Position numbers and translations under genes: made by a program. Source: Cyathus striatus (lineage: Eukaryota > Basidiomycota > Agaricomycetes > Agaricales > Nidulariaceae). From it: 64,000 bases of DNA. The notes beneath the pieces were generated by a model. It worked only from the letters and a program-made list of their open reading frames with translations, had not been told where the DNA came from and did not search any database. The DNA lies in assembly GCA_025738555.1 (NCBI GenBank), contig JAOVFP010000015.1:868001-932000 (forward strand), written 5' to 3'. This document shows positions 25,599 through 36,126 of this stretch, piece by piece. Each line of letters opens with the position of its first letter. Positions within the stretch are counted from its first letter, which is position 1.

Positions 25599-27339
25599 GG
25601 TGTAGATTGCCTAATTCACGCTGGATACTTGTACTTGCTACATACTACGTAAATTATATGCATACACTGCATACGTGCCAGATCCCTCAACCAACTCGCG
25701 AGTGGTAGGAGGACCCTTCGTGAGCTCAGGTTAGCGTTCCCGGGCTGTGTCGAAGCTTAGTTCGTGGGCTGGGAGATGAATGCGTCGTATGCACGCATAT
25801 CGTCTTTGGAGATTGGAGAAGGCGGAGGTCAGGGGATCGTAGCGAAAGTGGTGGCAAAGTAGACAAGACAGACGAGAGCGAGAGAACTGAACGAAGCGCC
25901 GTCAACCTCAATGTAGTTCCCATGGTGTCGATCGTCGTTCGGATAAGTTCCCTTACTCTCCTCCCTAGTGCTGCCGCAGAATTTAAGCAGAATTATCATT
26001 ATTGTGATGTAGTGAAGGGGGACATTGATATGGTACAGCGTTAGCTAAACTATTAAGAGCAAACTGTGGATAATTTGAAGGTTCAACTTGGGCTCCACTG
26101 ATATGATGCATCCCATTCGAAAGCAAAAGCACGAGTAAAAATATAGCGTGTGATGAAGTATACACGTAGGGAGAAAAATGGGATGTGATTGACAGATGCG
26201 AGACGCGAAATGACGCGCAACTTGCAGGTAAGGTAGGCATAGTAGGACCCCTGATAATCCTGCCTTAGGTCAGATACTAAAATCGCCTTTTTCCAGCTGT
26301 AATAGGGGGACGAAAAATCGTCAAAAAGTTCCGAATTTTAGGGGGATAGTGTATCCAAGTTACAAATTTTTGGGTTTACAGGGGGATTATGTATGTGACC
26401 TCTAAAAACAGTCAAAGTATCTCTACTCTACTGTATCTTTGTTTGAATGTTTCTAGCGTGTCGTTAGCCGCTTTCACCTCAGACAGGACCAAATCGGATC
26501 AGGGTAAATATGGTACAACCCGATGTAGTTAACAATTAGAATATGTACAAAAATATGACATTTGGCCGATTCATGTTCATATTTAGAAAATAATTATGAA
26601 TCGGGCGCATATCAAATCCATGAGCACTATTGAGAATATAACAATAAAACATATGTAGAATATCGTACAAAAATCGGTTACCATACCGATGTATGAACAA
26701 ATCCTGAATCGGGGCATACATTTGTCCCTAGATCCTATCCAAATACTGATCCTAAGTGTGTCTCGTGTCCCTATCTTATCACATATTCTGAATTTGCCCT
26801 TGAAACAGATCTCGAATTGGATCTTTTATCATATCCTCATTCCGATTTAGAATGTAGACAAAAATATGTTGCTCGCCCCGATTCATGTACAGATTGTAAA
26901 TATGACAATTAGAAATATTGATTACCCACTCACAGGGCCATTCTCAGGCCACTCATATCAGCTCACAGGGCCGCTCACAGCCGCTCGCTACCCACTCTAT
27001 TCCCACCATGTTCCCCACTCAATCCATTTACACATAAAATGTACCGTAGATACATGTTCGTTCATATACAAACATTGCACTATTAACGTCAAGGTAGAGA
27101 ATGACCGATTAGTGAATGGATAGGAGATGTTGACCTCGGAGTTGAACGGGTAAGCCCAGTGAGTGAGCGTGACGCTGGAAGTGAGGAAGAAAGAAGGGAA
27201 AGGAATGAATGGGCCCATGAAAACGGAGAATGTAAAGGGAAAACATTCCCTTTTCCTGTAAATCCATAAAGACCGCCAACGCAGATGAGAGGTGGGAGCG
27301 GAGCCTCTAGCACGATTAAGGAGACGGAGGCTCAGTAAT
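25599..27339. other. Gene-poor region downstream of malic enzyme
   Basis: No supported gene. At about 26.54 and 26.86 kb a diverged segment repeats (ACAAAAATATG followed by CGATTCATGT), suggesting an old duplicated transposon fragment. Short minus-strand open frames near 25.7-26.2 kb have no recognisable motif. Confidence 0.5.
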
Positions 27340-27560
27340 AACGTCGGTAGCGCAGGTGGGAGAAACTGACATGGGTAGCCAGCGGATACAAGAGATCAGG
27401 ACTGTTTTCACGAATGAGGGGGGGGGGGGCATTGGCTGGATTAAGGTGTCGAAAACGCAACAGGACTTGCGAGCGACGTCAGATCATTGGTGGGGGGAGG
27501 GGTGGGAGGTGATATCACGCATCGTCAGTACGAAGGAGCACTGGGGAGGGGAGAACCGGT
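27340..27560. repeat. Diverged outlying copy of the G-rich minisatellite
   Basis: It shares order and wording with the 28.56-29.3 kb units: AGCGGATACA, an acgaatgggag-like block followed by GGCATTGGCTGG, acttgcg, and a catcgtcag block before a G-run. It includes an 11-G run. Confidence 0.45.
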
Positions 27561-28554
27561 CCATTTGCGAGGATGAGAGATACGAGAGGTGTTGTTGAGG
27601 TAGACCAAGAAGACGAAGGCGAATTCAGGACTTGCATGGAGTTGAGCTAGTGCAGGCGATGTGTCGAGGTCGATGAATGATACAGTGGTGGTGAAGGTGG
27701 GACGTGGTCCCTCCCCCGCTTCGAGTTTTGCAGGAGGCAGGAGCCAGCCCCTGCAAGGTACTGGTGGTAGTTTCCGGGGAGGTGGAGGGAATGGTGTTTT
27801 TACTCGTCTTGCGAGTTTTGCTTGAGCGGTACCAGTGGGCAGTTGCAACCACGGTTCGTGCTTGGGGTTCGCGTGCAGCTGTAACTACGATGGCTCAGGC
27901 TGTTTTGGAGTCTCGAGACGGTATTCGTGGCGGCTGGCAGTGCTGGTTGCTTGCACTAGAACAGATGAGGAAGTAATGTGTGGGCGCGTGCTCGGCGTCT
28001 TATGGTTGTCTTCCCAGCGGGATAGATGGTTGGTGATGACTGCTGTCGAATCCTGCTCGAGCAGGGGAAGGGACAACAGTGCGGGTGTGGGCCAGTGGAG
28101 TACGGCTGTTTATGACGCATGCTGCGAGCGGGGACTGGGGCAGATTGCTGGAGGCGCGCAGGGACATGGAGTGTGTTGTTACTCGTCGTCGGACGAGGAT
28201 GGGGTGTTGGTTCTAAGCCGTGTCGTTCGCTTGCGGAGGCGTTTCGCGCACCCTGTTCTCTGGTTGCGTATCCGTGGGGTTATCCTGCAGAGGTTCGACT
28301 GTTATGTATGATCGGCGTTCCGCGCCTTTGATGTGTCCCTTCTTGCGACGGGTGGTTTACCAGATGCGTTTTGCGCAGCTAGTTCTCTGCTCTGCGTGTA
28401 TTCCCGGAGTTGCCTTGTAGATGTTCAAGTCTCATTGCGAGCGCTCTTGGGTCGCCGGAGCGAACGGAGGGGAGGGGCTGCTGGCGGGATCATGAAGATG
28501 GGTGCTCAACGGAAACGTCTGTAGCACGGGTGAGGAGAGGGGAGACTGGCGACT
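27561..28554. other. GC-rich region without a supported gene
   Basis: Several overlapping open frames exist on both strands. They are low-complexity by-products of GC-rich DNA, with no domain motif and no consistent splice sites. Confidence 0.4.
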
Positions 28555-29300
28555 GGCGAATCGGGGGGATGAATGGGGCCATTTGTACGAATGGGAGGCA
28601 TTGGCTGGGCTGAGGGGAGGGGGAAGGGGGACAGGGATTCGCGGGCAACGTCAGCATCGCAGATGATCTAGAGGAGGGGAAGTGGAGGGGGTATCTGCCA
28701 TGCGTCGTCAGCACGCACAGAGACTGGGGGAGAGAGGGGGGGCGAATGGAGAGCGGATACACGTACGTCGAGTCCTCGCTTCCAAATCCAGCTATTCGTC
28801 GTCGTCGATTGGTGAGCGGGGCCGTTTGCACGAGTGGCAGGTGTGGCAGGGCTGGGGAAGTAGGGACTTGTGGGCAATGTCGGCATCGCGGATGATCTGG
28901 AGGAGAAGTGGAGGTAGTATCTATCATTGTTGTCAGCACGCAGGGAGGTTGGGGAGGGGGGGGGGGGGTGAATAAAGAGCGGATACACGTACGACGAGTC
29001 CTCGCTCCCAAATCCAGCTATTCGTCGTCGTTGAATGTTGAATGGGACGTTTGCACGAGTGGGAGGCGTTGGCTGGGAGGGGGGGGAACAGGGACTTGTG
29101 GGCAACATTGACATCACAGATGATCTGGAGGAGGGTAAGTGGAGGCGGCATCTATCATGCGTAGTCAGCACGCACAGAGGTTGGGGGGGAGAGGGGAGGG
29201 GGGAGTGAATGAAGAGTGGATACACGTACGACTAGCCATCGCTCCCAAATCCAGATATTCGTCGTCCACATCGTGGTCGAATGATAAATAGAGCCGTTTG
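28555..29300. repeat. G-rich tandem minisatellite, about 226-237 bp unit
   Basis: The landmark GAGCGGATACACGTACG (third copy GAGTGG...) starts at 28751, 28977 and 29214, a period of 226 and then 237 bp. A partial unit without the landmark precedes it from about 28555. Each unit contains TCCCAAATCCAG, TTCGTCGTCG, a TTTGCACGAGT block, GATGATCTGGAGGA and long G-runs (13 G near 28956). Confidence 0.75.
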
Positions 29301-30277
29301 CACGAGTAGGAGGCCCAATGCCGTTCGTCACTTGAAAATCGAGGGGAGGGCGATGGCGATAGTGTGATGCTCGTTCCTTGCGAGAAGAGGGAAGGGAGGG
29401 AGTGCAGGTGGAGGCGCTTGTCGGCTTGACGTTCCTACTCGTGACATTACGCACGTCAATTGCTGGGAAGGGGAGGAGACATGGGTGAGGAGGGGAGGAA
29501 GGGACGAAACGGCTAACTCGTCACTTGCGAGACGAGGGGAAGATGCGTTGGGCGGATTGACACTCGCTCATCAGCCACCAGATGAGGGGAGGAGACATGG
29601 AGGAGGAGAGACGAGACGGCGCTACTCATCAGTTGCGAGACAAGGCAGGGGAGGAAGGGGAGGGGAATAGGGAGGGGGTGAGACGGTGCCTGTCACTTGC
29701 AAGACGAGACGAGGGAGTAAGAGTCTGAATGGGCCATCGTCGTTCGAGTGTGGGCGTCGTCGCTTTCGACGTTCGAACGTTGCCGCCTTCGCCGTTGTCG
29801 TTCGAGCATTGATATCGTCGTCTTGGTCATTTGGGGTTTGGTGGAATGGTTGGCGTGATTTTACGTGTGGTATGGCAAAGAACGATGGTCTCATGTCGAT
29901 GAGATATAGCAGGAGAGTAAGTGATGAAGCTGAAGAAGCAGCGAACGTACGAATAGGATGTGAAACCAAGCCCTCTCCAAACAGCAGCTGCAACTCGCTC
30001 CCCCTTACCCCAGATCCAACTATCGTGTTCGTCGTTCGTTGTCGTTGTTAGACGAAATGGATGCGTGGACGGTGATATGCGTGGTTGGAGGCGGGAACAA
30101 GTGGTTGGAGGCGGGAATGCTTGTGCTGGAGTTCGAAATAAGCTTTTGATGAGTTCAAAAGCCACTCACTCCTCTTCCTGTATTCTGTAACGAACCAATA
30201 CAAGTTCTCAAACGTTGCTGAGGTGAGTACACTTGGTAGAGCTACATTGACAAGTTTAGGACCTCGAGAGTAGGAAC
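29301..30277. other. Intergenic, GC-rich flank of the minisatellite
   Basis: No supported gene. GAGGGGA-type purine runs continue to about 29.7 kb, followed by a CGTTCG/GTCGTCGTT-rich segment. The right part should contain the promoter of the gene at 30278. Confidence 0.4.
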
Positions 30278-30784
30278 ATGCCAAAAGTAGTCGAGCCTAC
30301 ATTCATCGCCTATGATCTCCAGGCTACATTCTATGAGGTAAGTTCTTCTTTTATTCGTTACATTTCTTCTACAATGCATTTGCAGATAGGCGATCGGGTG
30401 ATGGTACGCTGGGGAGGGCATTGGAGGGCTGCAGAATTGGTGCGCATTGAACATATGGTGTACTGGAGAGGATGTTGGAGGGCTGCGGAATTGGTACGCA
30501 ATGAACGTCAAGGGAGGCCCAAGCAAAAGAATGCGAAGAAGGGCAATGGTCGTAAATCTAAAGTGAAAGAGGTAAGTCACCAATATTTCGCAAGCCATTA
30601 AGCACTTATTTTTATTCGTAAAGACGGTTCGTTTCTACATCTGTACCGGCAAAACGTACAGGAGTTGTCGGGTCGTGAGTTGGTATAATATCCGTTACCC
30701 CATGTAAGCTTTCTCTTGAATTGTTTTACCTTCTATGTACTTATCTTTTTCAGCGCAAGGAAAAAGAAGAATTGTAAGGTGTAA
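30278..30784 (+). CDS. Small basic protein with duplicated W-R-A-A-E-L-V-R motif (possible Tudor/agenet-like barrel)
   Basis: Four exons, 30278..30337, 30386..30571, 30624..30703 and 30754..30784, give 357 nt (118 aa) with canonical GTAAGT-type donors throughout. The protein is not recognised as a named family. Residues about 21-60 read GDRVMVRWGGHWRAAELVRI and then a second copy, YWRGCWRAAELVR. The pattern of a GD-V-V-W opening followed by W--A-L/V resembles small Tudor, agenet or chromo-barrel modules that bind modified histones or nucleic acid. A Lys/Arg-rich stretch follows (PKQKNAKKGNGRKSK), suiting a nuclear or nucleic-acid-binding role, then a Tyr/Arg-rich end (FYICTGKTYRSCR). The two WRAAELVR copies are also near-identical in DNA, so the duplication is recent. 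The function is inference only. Confidence 0.6.
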
Positions 30785-31917
30785 ATAGTTATCCGGTTGT
30801 CCATAAGTATGTAGTTGGGTTTTTGATGAATTAGGAAATACTGTGTAAGATGAATACTGTGTAGGATTTAAGGAGAATAAGTCCTTCACTCAGTTCGGTT
30901 GAATTTGACAAACTTACAAACTAATACATTTGACACTACCACCCCGCTTTTCTATGTGAACGTCTATCGAATAATGAAAACGCGACAAATGAGATAAATT
31001 AGTAGACAAATCTGATTTGAGAAACAGTACCAATAATTCTGACACAGTGCACGTCGTCGAATCGTCGTCGAATAACAACAACACTACCCCCAACGCACCC
31101 AATATCACTAATAAAGAGTAAGTCATTCGAAACCAGCAGTTCTTGAAATGGACATACCAATGGAAATTAAAGCAGTAGATAGTATCTTCATGCGTAGTTG
31201 TATAATATATATCTTCGGGAGGCAACCGTAAATCGTACCAAGCGTTCCAAGGACCTTAAGCGGACAACTCTGACTGGCTTGGATGGTGAGCAGTTGGTGA
31301 AGTAAGACGAATAAAGAGAAGGGGAGATAAAGGAATTAAATGAATAAAGGATAAACTAAAGGGATGAATGGGTGGTAGTATTTAGCAGCACGTACCGAAG
31401 AATCTGACACGGTGTACCATTTTCCCCAGCTGTCGCGTACAGGAAAAGTCGGAAAGAATGAGCAGACGAAGGAAGAGGGAACGTGCTGTAGTTCGAAGTA
31501 TATCCATTAGTATAGTATGTAGTTTGTAGAACCAATGGAGCAAGAGTAAGTTATTCGAAGGGCACTTGAATCTCAAAATCTACCTACCTCCTTCGATATC
31601 ATTCGCTGACAGTCGTATCTTATCCAAGTTATCCTGTTTAGCTTTATGCGAAGATAGACTTTTGTTCGTCGATATGATACAAATATGACATTTAGTAGAA
31701 GCACATACCGATGATCCTGACATGGTACACCATTTATCGTAGTTGGTCGCATACAAAGCCCCTATTGTATACCTATTGTAGTTGTCAGCGACAGGAGAAT
31801 ACAATAGAATACAATAGTAACTGTCTGCGCGCCTAAAAAGAATAATACGTTGAGCTCGGCAAGTGTTCGGCAGTATGTACTTATAACTGTGATTCACTTT
31901 CGAGTCGCTAGATCGTG
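30785..31917. other. Intergenic, with three diverged exon-like repeats on the minus strand
   Basis: A degenerate block recurs at about 31.02, 31.39 and 31.71 kb. On the minus strand each reads roughly TGGTACACCATGTCAGRATYATYGG followed at once by a GTAYGTG-like splice donor. A second shared block (GAGTAAGTYATTCGAA on the plus strand) is at about 31.11 and 31.55 kb. The associated minus frames are short and hydrophobic. This may be a decayed gene with duplicated exons; no complete model could be built. Confidence 0.4.
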
Positions 31918-32783
31918 ATGTCTAACCCGTCAGTACAGAAAGCAGAGCAAGTTCTTCAAAGGGCGGTTGTTCGCAAGTCAGCTCTTAGACCCTTCCCAAA
32001 CCACATACTGGAGCAACTTTGTAAAGATAACGAATTGAATGTACACCCAACAGGTCGAAGGAACCCGGGAGTACCGATTAAAGATGACTTCATCGCAGCC
32101 CTTATTGCGTATCAGAACGGTCAAAAGGTGTCATCAGTTGTACAAAACTCTAAGAAACGACCAGCCATAGACGAACCTGAAGAGTCGCCAAAAAAAAAAA
32201 AGAATAGGCAAGCCGTTACGACTTCTATACGTTACACGGACTGACAATCTGACAGACTAAACGAACGTGCTAGCGATATTGATTCTAAGTATCAACTCCT
32301 CCCCTATGAGAACATAAATTGCGACCTACCAGGAACAGTATCAACTCCACACTTAGTAGACAAGAGATCGGGTGCACCTATGGATACGGTTAGACATATA
32401 TCCAATCCTGCAGCATCCAAACATACCACTGTGAAGGTGACGCGTATTCAGTATGTTACTGTACGAGTGTACAAATCTGCGAAGGACTGGAGACACGTAC
32501 ATGAAGTAGTTTGTGCTGTCGATGACGAAGGCACTCTCCACCTTTCTACAATTCAAAAGCAACTCGAAACGTCAGCGACGATTCTTGTAAGTGAAATTAG
32601 TATATTTACTCACTGTCAATTACTGAAACTCTGTAGCCCATAGACTGTAAAAGATATCATCCATATTATCAGTATAATCCGGGAAGACTTACCACTGACG
32701 AATTAGAGGACCTTATGGACTCTGAAGGATATCTACGGGCGATTTTTTGCACGGACAAATGTATAATACAATGTAAAAAGTAG
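31918..32783 (+). CDS. SAP-like domain protein with an internal in-frame TGA
   Basis: The first segment, 31918..32241, starts at ATG and encodes about 108 aa with a SAP-like helix-turn-helix pattern (HILEQLCKDNELNVHPTGRR and later DDFIAALIAYQ). SAP modules typically bind DNA. A Lys-rich stretch over a 12-A run follows, suitable as a nuclear signal. A TGA then occurs at 32242..32244, but the same frame stays open and protein-like to 32586 (VKVTRIQYVTVRVYKSAKDW, VVCAVDDEGTLHLSTI). A 50-nt intron (GTAAGT...TAG) then leads in frame to a last exon ending TAG at 32781..32783. Either the TGA is a nonsense mutation or error, or it is read through (context GAC-TGA-CAA), or two products exist. No splice choice that removes the TGA keeps the frame. 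The gene is tail-to-tail with the SPT5-like gene, stop codons only about 66 bp apart. Confidence 0.55.
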
Positions 32784-32849
32784 TAAATGCGTATATATTT
32801 AGAATATTACGTGGCTAGCAAAATTGTATGGTATACAAGCCCAAGAATT

Positions 32850-35800
32850 TCATCCAAAGTATATACACAGATCCTTAGTTGGTATATCACGTTTCGTTCT
32901 ATTTTTGTACGCCCCCTTGTATGGTATCACGGTGGTTACTTCCCCATTAACAACATATACCTGGTATGTATTTCTGAATTCATGGAAGTTAGCCGGGTTG
33001 AAGACAATCACACGTTGAGGCATTCTTGTCGGGTGATTTGGCTGCACGAACTCTGGAGGTATTTCATGAATGACCTCCTCGCCAATAACCCACACCCGGA
33101 AACATTTTTTGTCTCTTACTAACCCTTCAAAGTGACACTCCGCATTTTCTAGGCGTCCATTTTCGAAACCAAGGCTTGTATCAGTTGGCTGCGTACCTGA
33201 AATTATCACATTTAATAATTTCCCTTTGAAGACGGCGCCATCGGCATCGATCATACGCTTTATCCAATGTTCTGCATATAATGCAATAAATCAATATTTC
33301 ATGCAAAAGTAATGATACTACGCCTACGTACCATCAAATGCAGTTGGTTGTCGAGCAGAGCCTTCACCGACGACAGCCGTCCGCATTGAGGCAGGGAGAG
33401 TTGCAGAGGGTTGCAAGGGGAACGACGATGCTGTATTCTCTGGAACTACATATATTTTAGTTATAAATGATACAATTGGGTGGGAAACGAACTGCGGTGA
33501 GCGAAAGCAAATAATTCAGCAGACGCGTCAGAGGAGGCTGAAGCAACCTGAGGGGTCATTGAACTTGGATTCCAAGCGGGTGTTTGAGACCCAATCCCAG
33601 AATCATGTTCCCAGCGTGGTGTCGAACAAACGCCCAGTGCAGGTTCGGTGTCCTTTCCAGTAGTTTCAGCTGTAAAAAAATCATTCATAGACTTATCGCT
33701 GTATCTGTAATATTGTTAGTTATTTAAAGAGAGTTAAATTATACTGTACAAATACCCTGGAATATACAGGCCCTTCATAGGACACTCCACAAGATCCTTC
33801 GAAAACATTAGGCGTTCCGGAACCTCAAGTTGCGCAACATTGCTCGCGCTAACGCTCTTCAGGATCCCACGAGTTCCTTTGAGTGGACCACACCTTACCC
33901 AGGCGTATTTCCCATACTGGTACCGATATGGATCCACTCGCATCTGGTAGGCCTCAGAACCATAGGAGGCAGCACTATTTACGGGCGAATCACTTTTTCC
34001 GTCTGGCCACCGAAAAGTGGTACTTCGTTGCACTTCGCTACAGTGGTCTAGGTCTGACGAGCGAATTCGCAGGTGATTAGCCTATTTAACTTGTTAGAAT
34101 AAAACGAATCCGCATTAGTAAAAATACTGACCTCTCCTAATGGAAAGGCGACAAAGGTAATGGTCTCGTCGCCTATCTTTCTGTTACATTCCACGGTTGT
34201 TACCATCCCAACTCTTCCTTTGTGCTCCCCAGATTTAACCCTAACACCATCGCCGACCTTGAAGAACTTCTGAAGAAGTTCCAGGGATTGTGAAAAGACT
34301 TGTGTTGGAAATTCCACAAGATTCAGCGACGCATTTCCTTCTTCAATATCCTCTACGAATGCCAAGTAATCCCTTCCCCCTTCCAGGGTAATCTTTACTT
34401 GATCACCTATCTTTATATTTAATGATAGTGATGCGCATCGGGAGAGTTCCATGACATGCGCAGGAACCTGCCTACATTTCTCGAAAGATCTTAATTCATC
34501 TATTGTCGGCATGGCGTCGACCTGGTAGTAGTCATCAGTATTGAGTTTCCTACCCATGATAAATCCTTCCATGGTATACTGCGAACCCCGAAAGGTGTAT
34601 CCTTTGATAACCTTCTTCTCCGCATCTTCATATTGAACTAAAAGCTCGCCTGGGCTTAGCTCTCGGGCGCGGTCGACGTTGAATGAGTCGCAAGGTGGCA
34701 GAGGCACAATCTTCGACTTTGAAGATCCTGCAGCACGCTTTTTTGAGGCCTTTTTGTAGAGGATTCTAGGCAAGTGAACGACGTCGATTCGAAATGAGTG
34801 GTCGCAAACATTGGTTATAAATGCGAGATCATAGCGGTAATTCCCTTTGAGCCGCACCCAAGAATACTGGGTAGGAATGTATGTTGACAATAGTTTTGGG
34901 AAAGAATTCCAGCACGTAGTAGGCGTCTGACGAATCCTATTGGAGAAAGCTTGGCTATAGATAGCTGCACACTTTTTAACGTCCTCTAGGTTGTGTCCTT
35001 CGACATAAACATGACCTGGAATCATAGCTGACGCGAACGCGCTGCGAATGTGCTTAGGACCAGCTTGGGTTGTGAGCATATGGACTATTATTTCCTCGGA
35101 TCCTTCCTACAGAAGGCTAGTAGAGCTGGTTTCGTGGGTTTCTTATACAGCCTACTACTGACCTTAACCGGGATGTCAAACATTGGCCAATCTTGAGGTG
35201 TTATACCACTACGAGCGATACTGTGCTTATGGGTCGAAAACATGGGATCACCATCGCGCCCCGAATGGTTACCTACGCGCCTTGACTTTTCAACGTATTT
35301 GTTGGTCAAATGGTCAATGAAACCATGTTCGGCTTCAACGACCTGTGTTAACGACAAACGGGGACGATCAATGTTATTATCTTTGTCATCCGTGAAATCG
35401 TTAATAAAATCATCTATAGGAGAGGTATAGTTAGTAATAACAACTATTTCTTAAAGCCCTTACATACCATCTGAATCAATAGGGTCTTCGTCCTCCGAGC
35501 CAGAGGCTACTTCAGCTTCTAAATCTAAAAATGACTTTTGAAGCGAGATGTTAATATAGTTTCATCGTGTTAATAGCATAGGGTCTTACCGCCAATCTTG
35601 CTCTTTTCGTTTTACTAGGCTGTACGGACAGTGCTCAGTATTGTTAAATTAATAAATACGTATGTTTTTACCTTCAAATTGCTCTTCGATGGTCCAGGCT
35701 GCGAGAGCGGTATTTCATCGTCTACGTCGTTAAACCATTGAATCTGTGACGCGTCCTTCAGCGAGCCGTCCTGATTCTGAGCACAGTTATCTTGGGACAT
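32850..35800 (-). CDS. SPT5-like transcription elongation factor (NGN + KOW domains), divergent paralogue
   Basis: The gene reads from ATG at 35800 (MSQDNCAQNQ) through several exons. An acidic N-terminal region (DLEAEVASGSEDEDP) is followed by FDIPVK, an intron, and an NGN-like domain (SEEIIVHMLTTQ, then FASAMIPGHVYVEGHNLEDV). KOW-type modules follow (IGDQVKITLEGGRDYLAFVE; FKVGDGVRVKSGEHKGRVGM; further on KYAWVRCGPLKGTRGILKSV). A Ser/Thr/Pro stretch GSQTPAWNPSSMTP resembles the TPAW-type C-terminal repeat of fungal Spt5. The 33254..32850 exon ends the protein. Spt5 with Spt4 clamps RNA polymerase II during elongation. This copy is divergent and surrounded by transposons, so it looks like a lineage-specific paralogue and not the housekeeping gene. 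Exon joins in the acidic 5' part could not be phased with certainty, so a lesion there is possible. Confidence 0.7.
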
Positions 35801-36126
35801 TGTACGAATCTGTATCGGTAGGTGTTGTAAGGTATTGTATTTAGTAAGGTATTGTATTGCTACTACTATGTAACTACAGTATCTACGTGACGAGGAGGAA
35901 AGAATCTTCAATGACGCGTCTATGGTTCCTTTTATCATAGGTCCCAACTTAAGGGCAGGCATCAAGGCATCAATGGTCACGTGAAATTTCCGCCCTCCCC
36001 GCTCAGTCCCCGCTCCCTCGATTAGGGAACGCTGCTAGAGAACTCAGAGTTCATAGTACTATAGGCTACATAACCTGTGTATATACATAGTCCATTATGA
36101 TGTATGTAAGTGTGCATCTACGAAAA
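35801..36126. other. Short intergenic region
   Basis: It holds the upstream region of the SPT5-like gene and the 3' end of the WD40-anchor gene. No gene or repeat was recognised. Confidence 0.5.

Noticed and set aside
27525..29011. Pro/Ser-rich minus-strand open frames in the G-rich region
   Set aside because: They are low-complexity translations of the C-rich strand of the minisatellite, without conserved motifs or splice structure.
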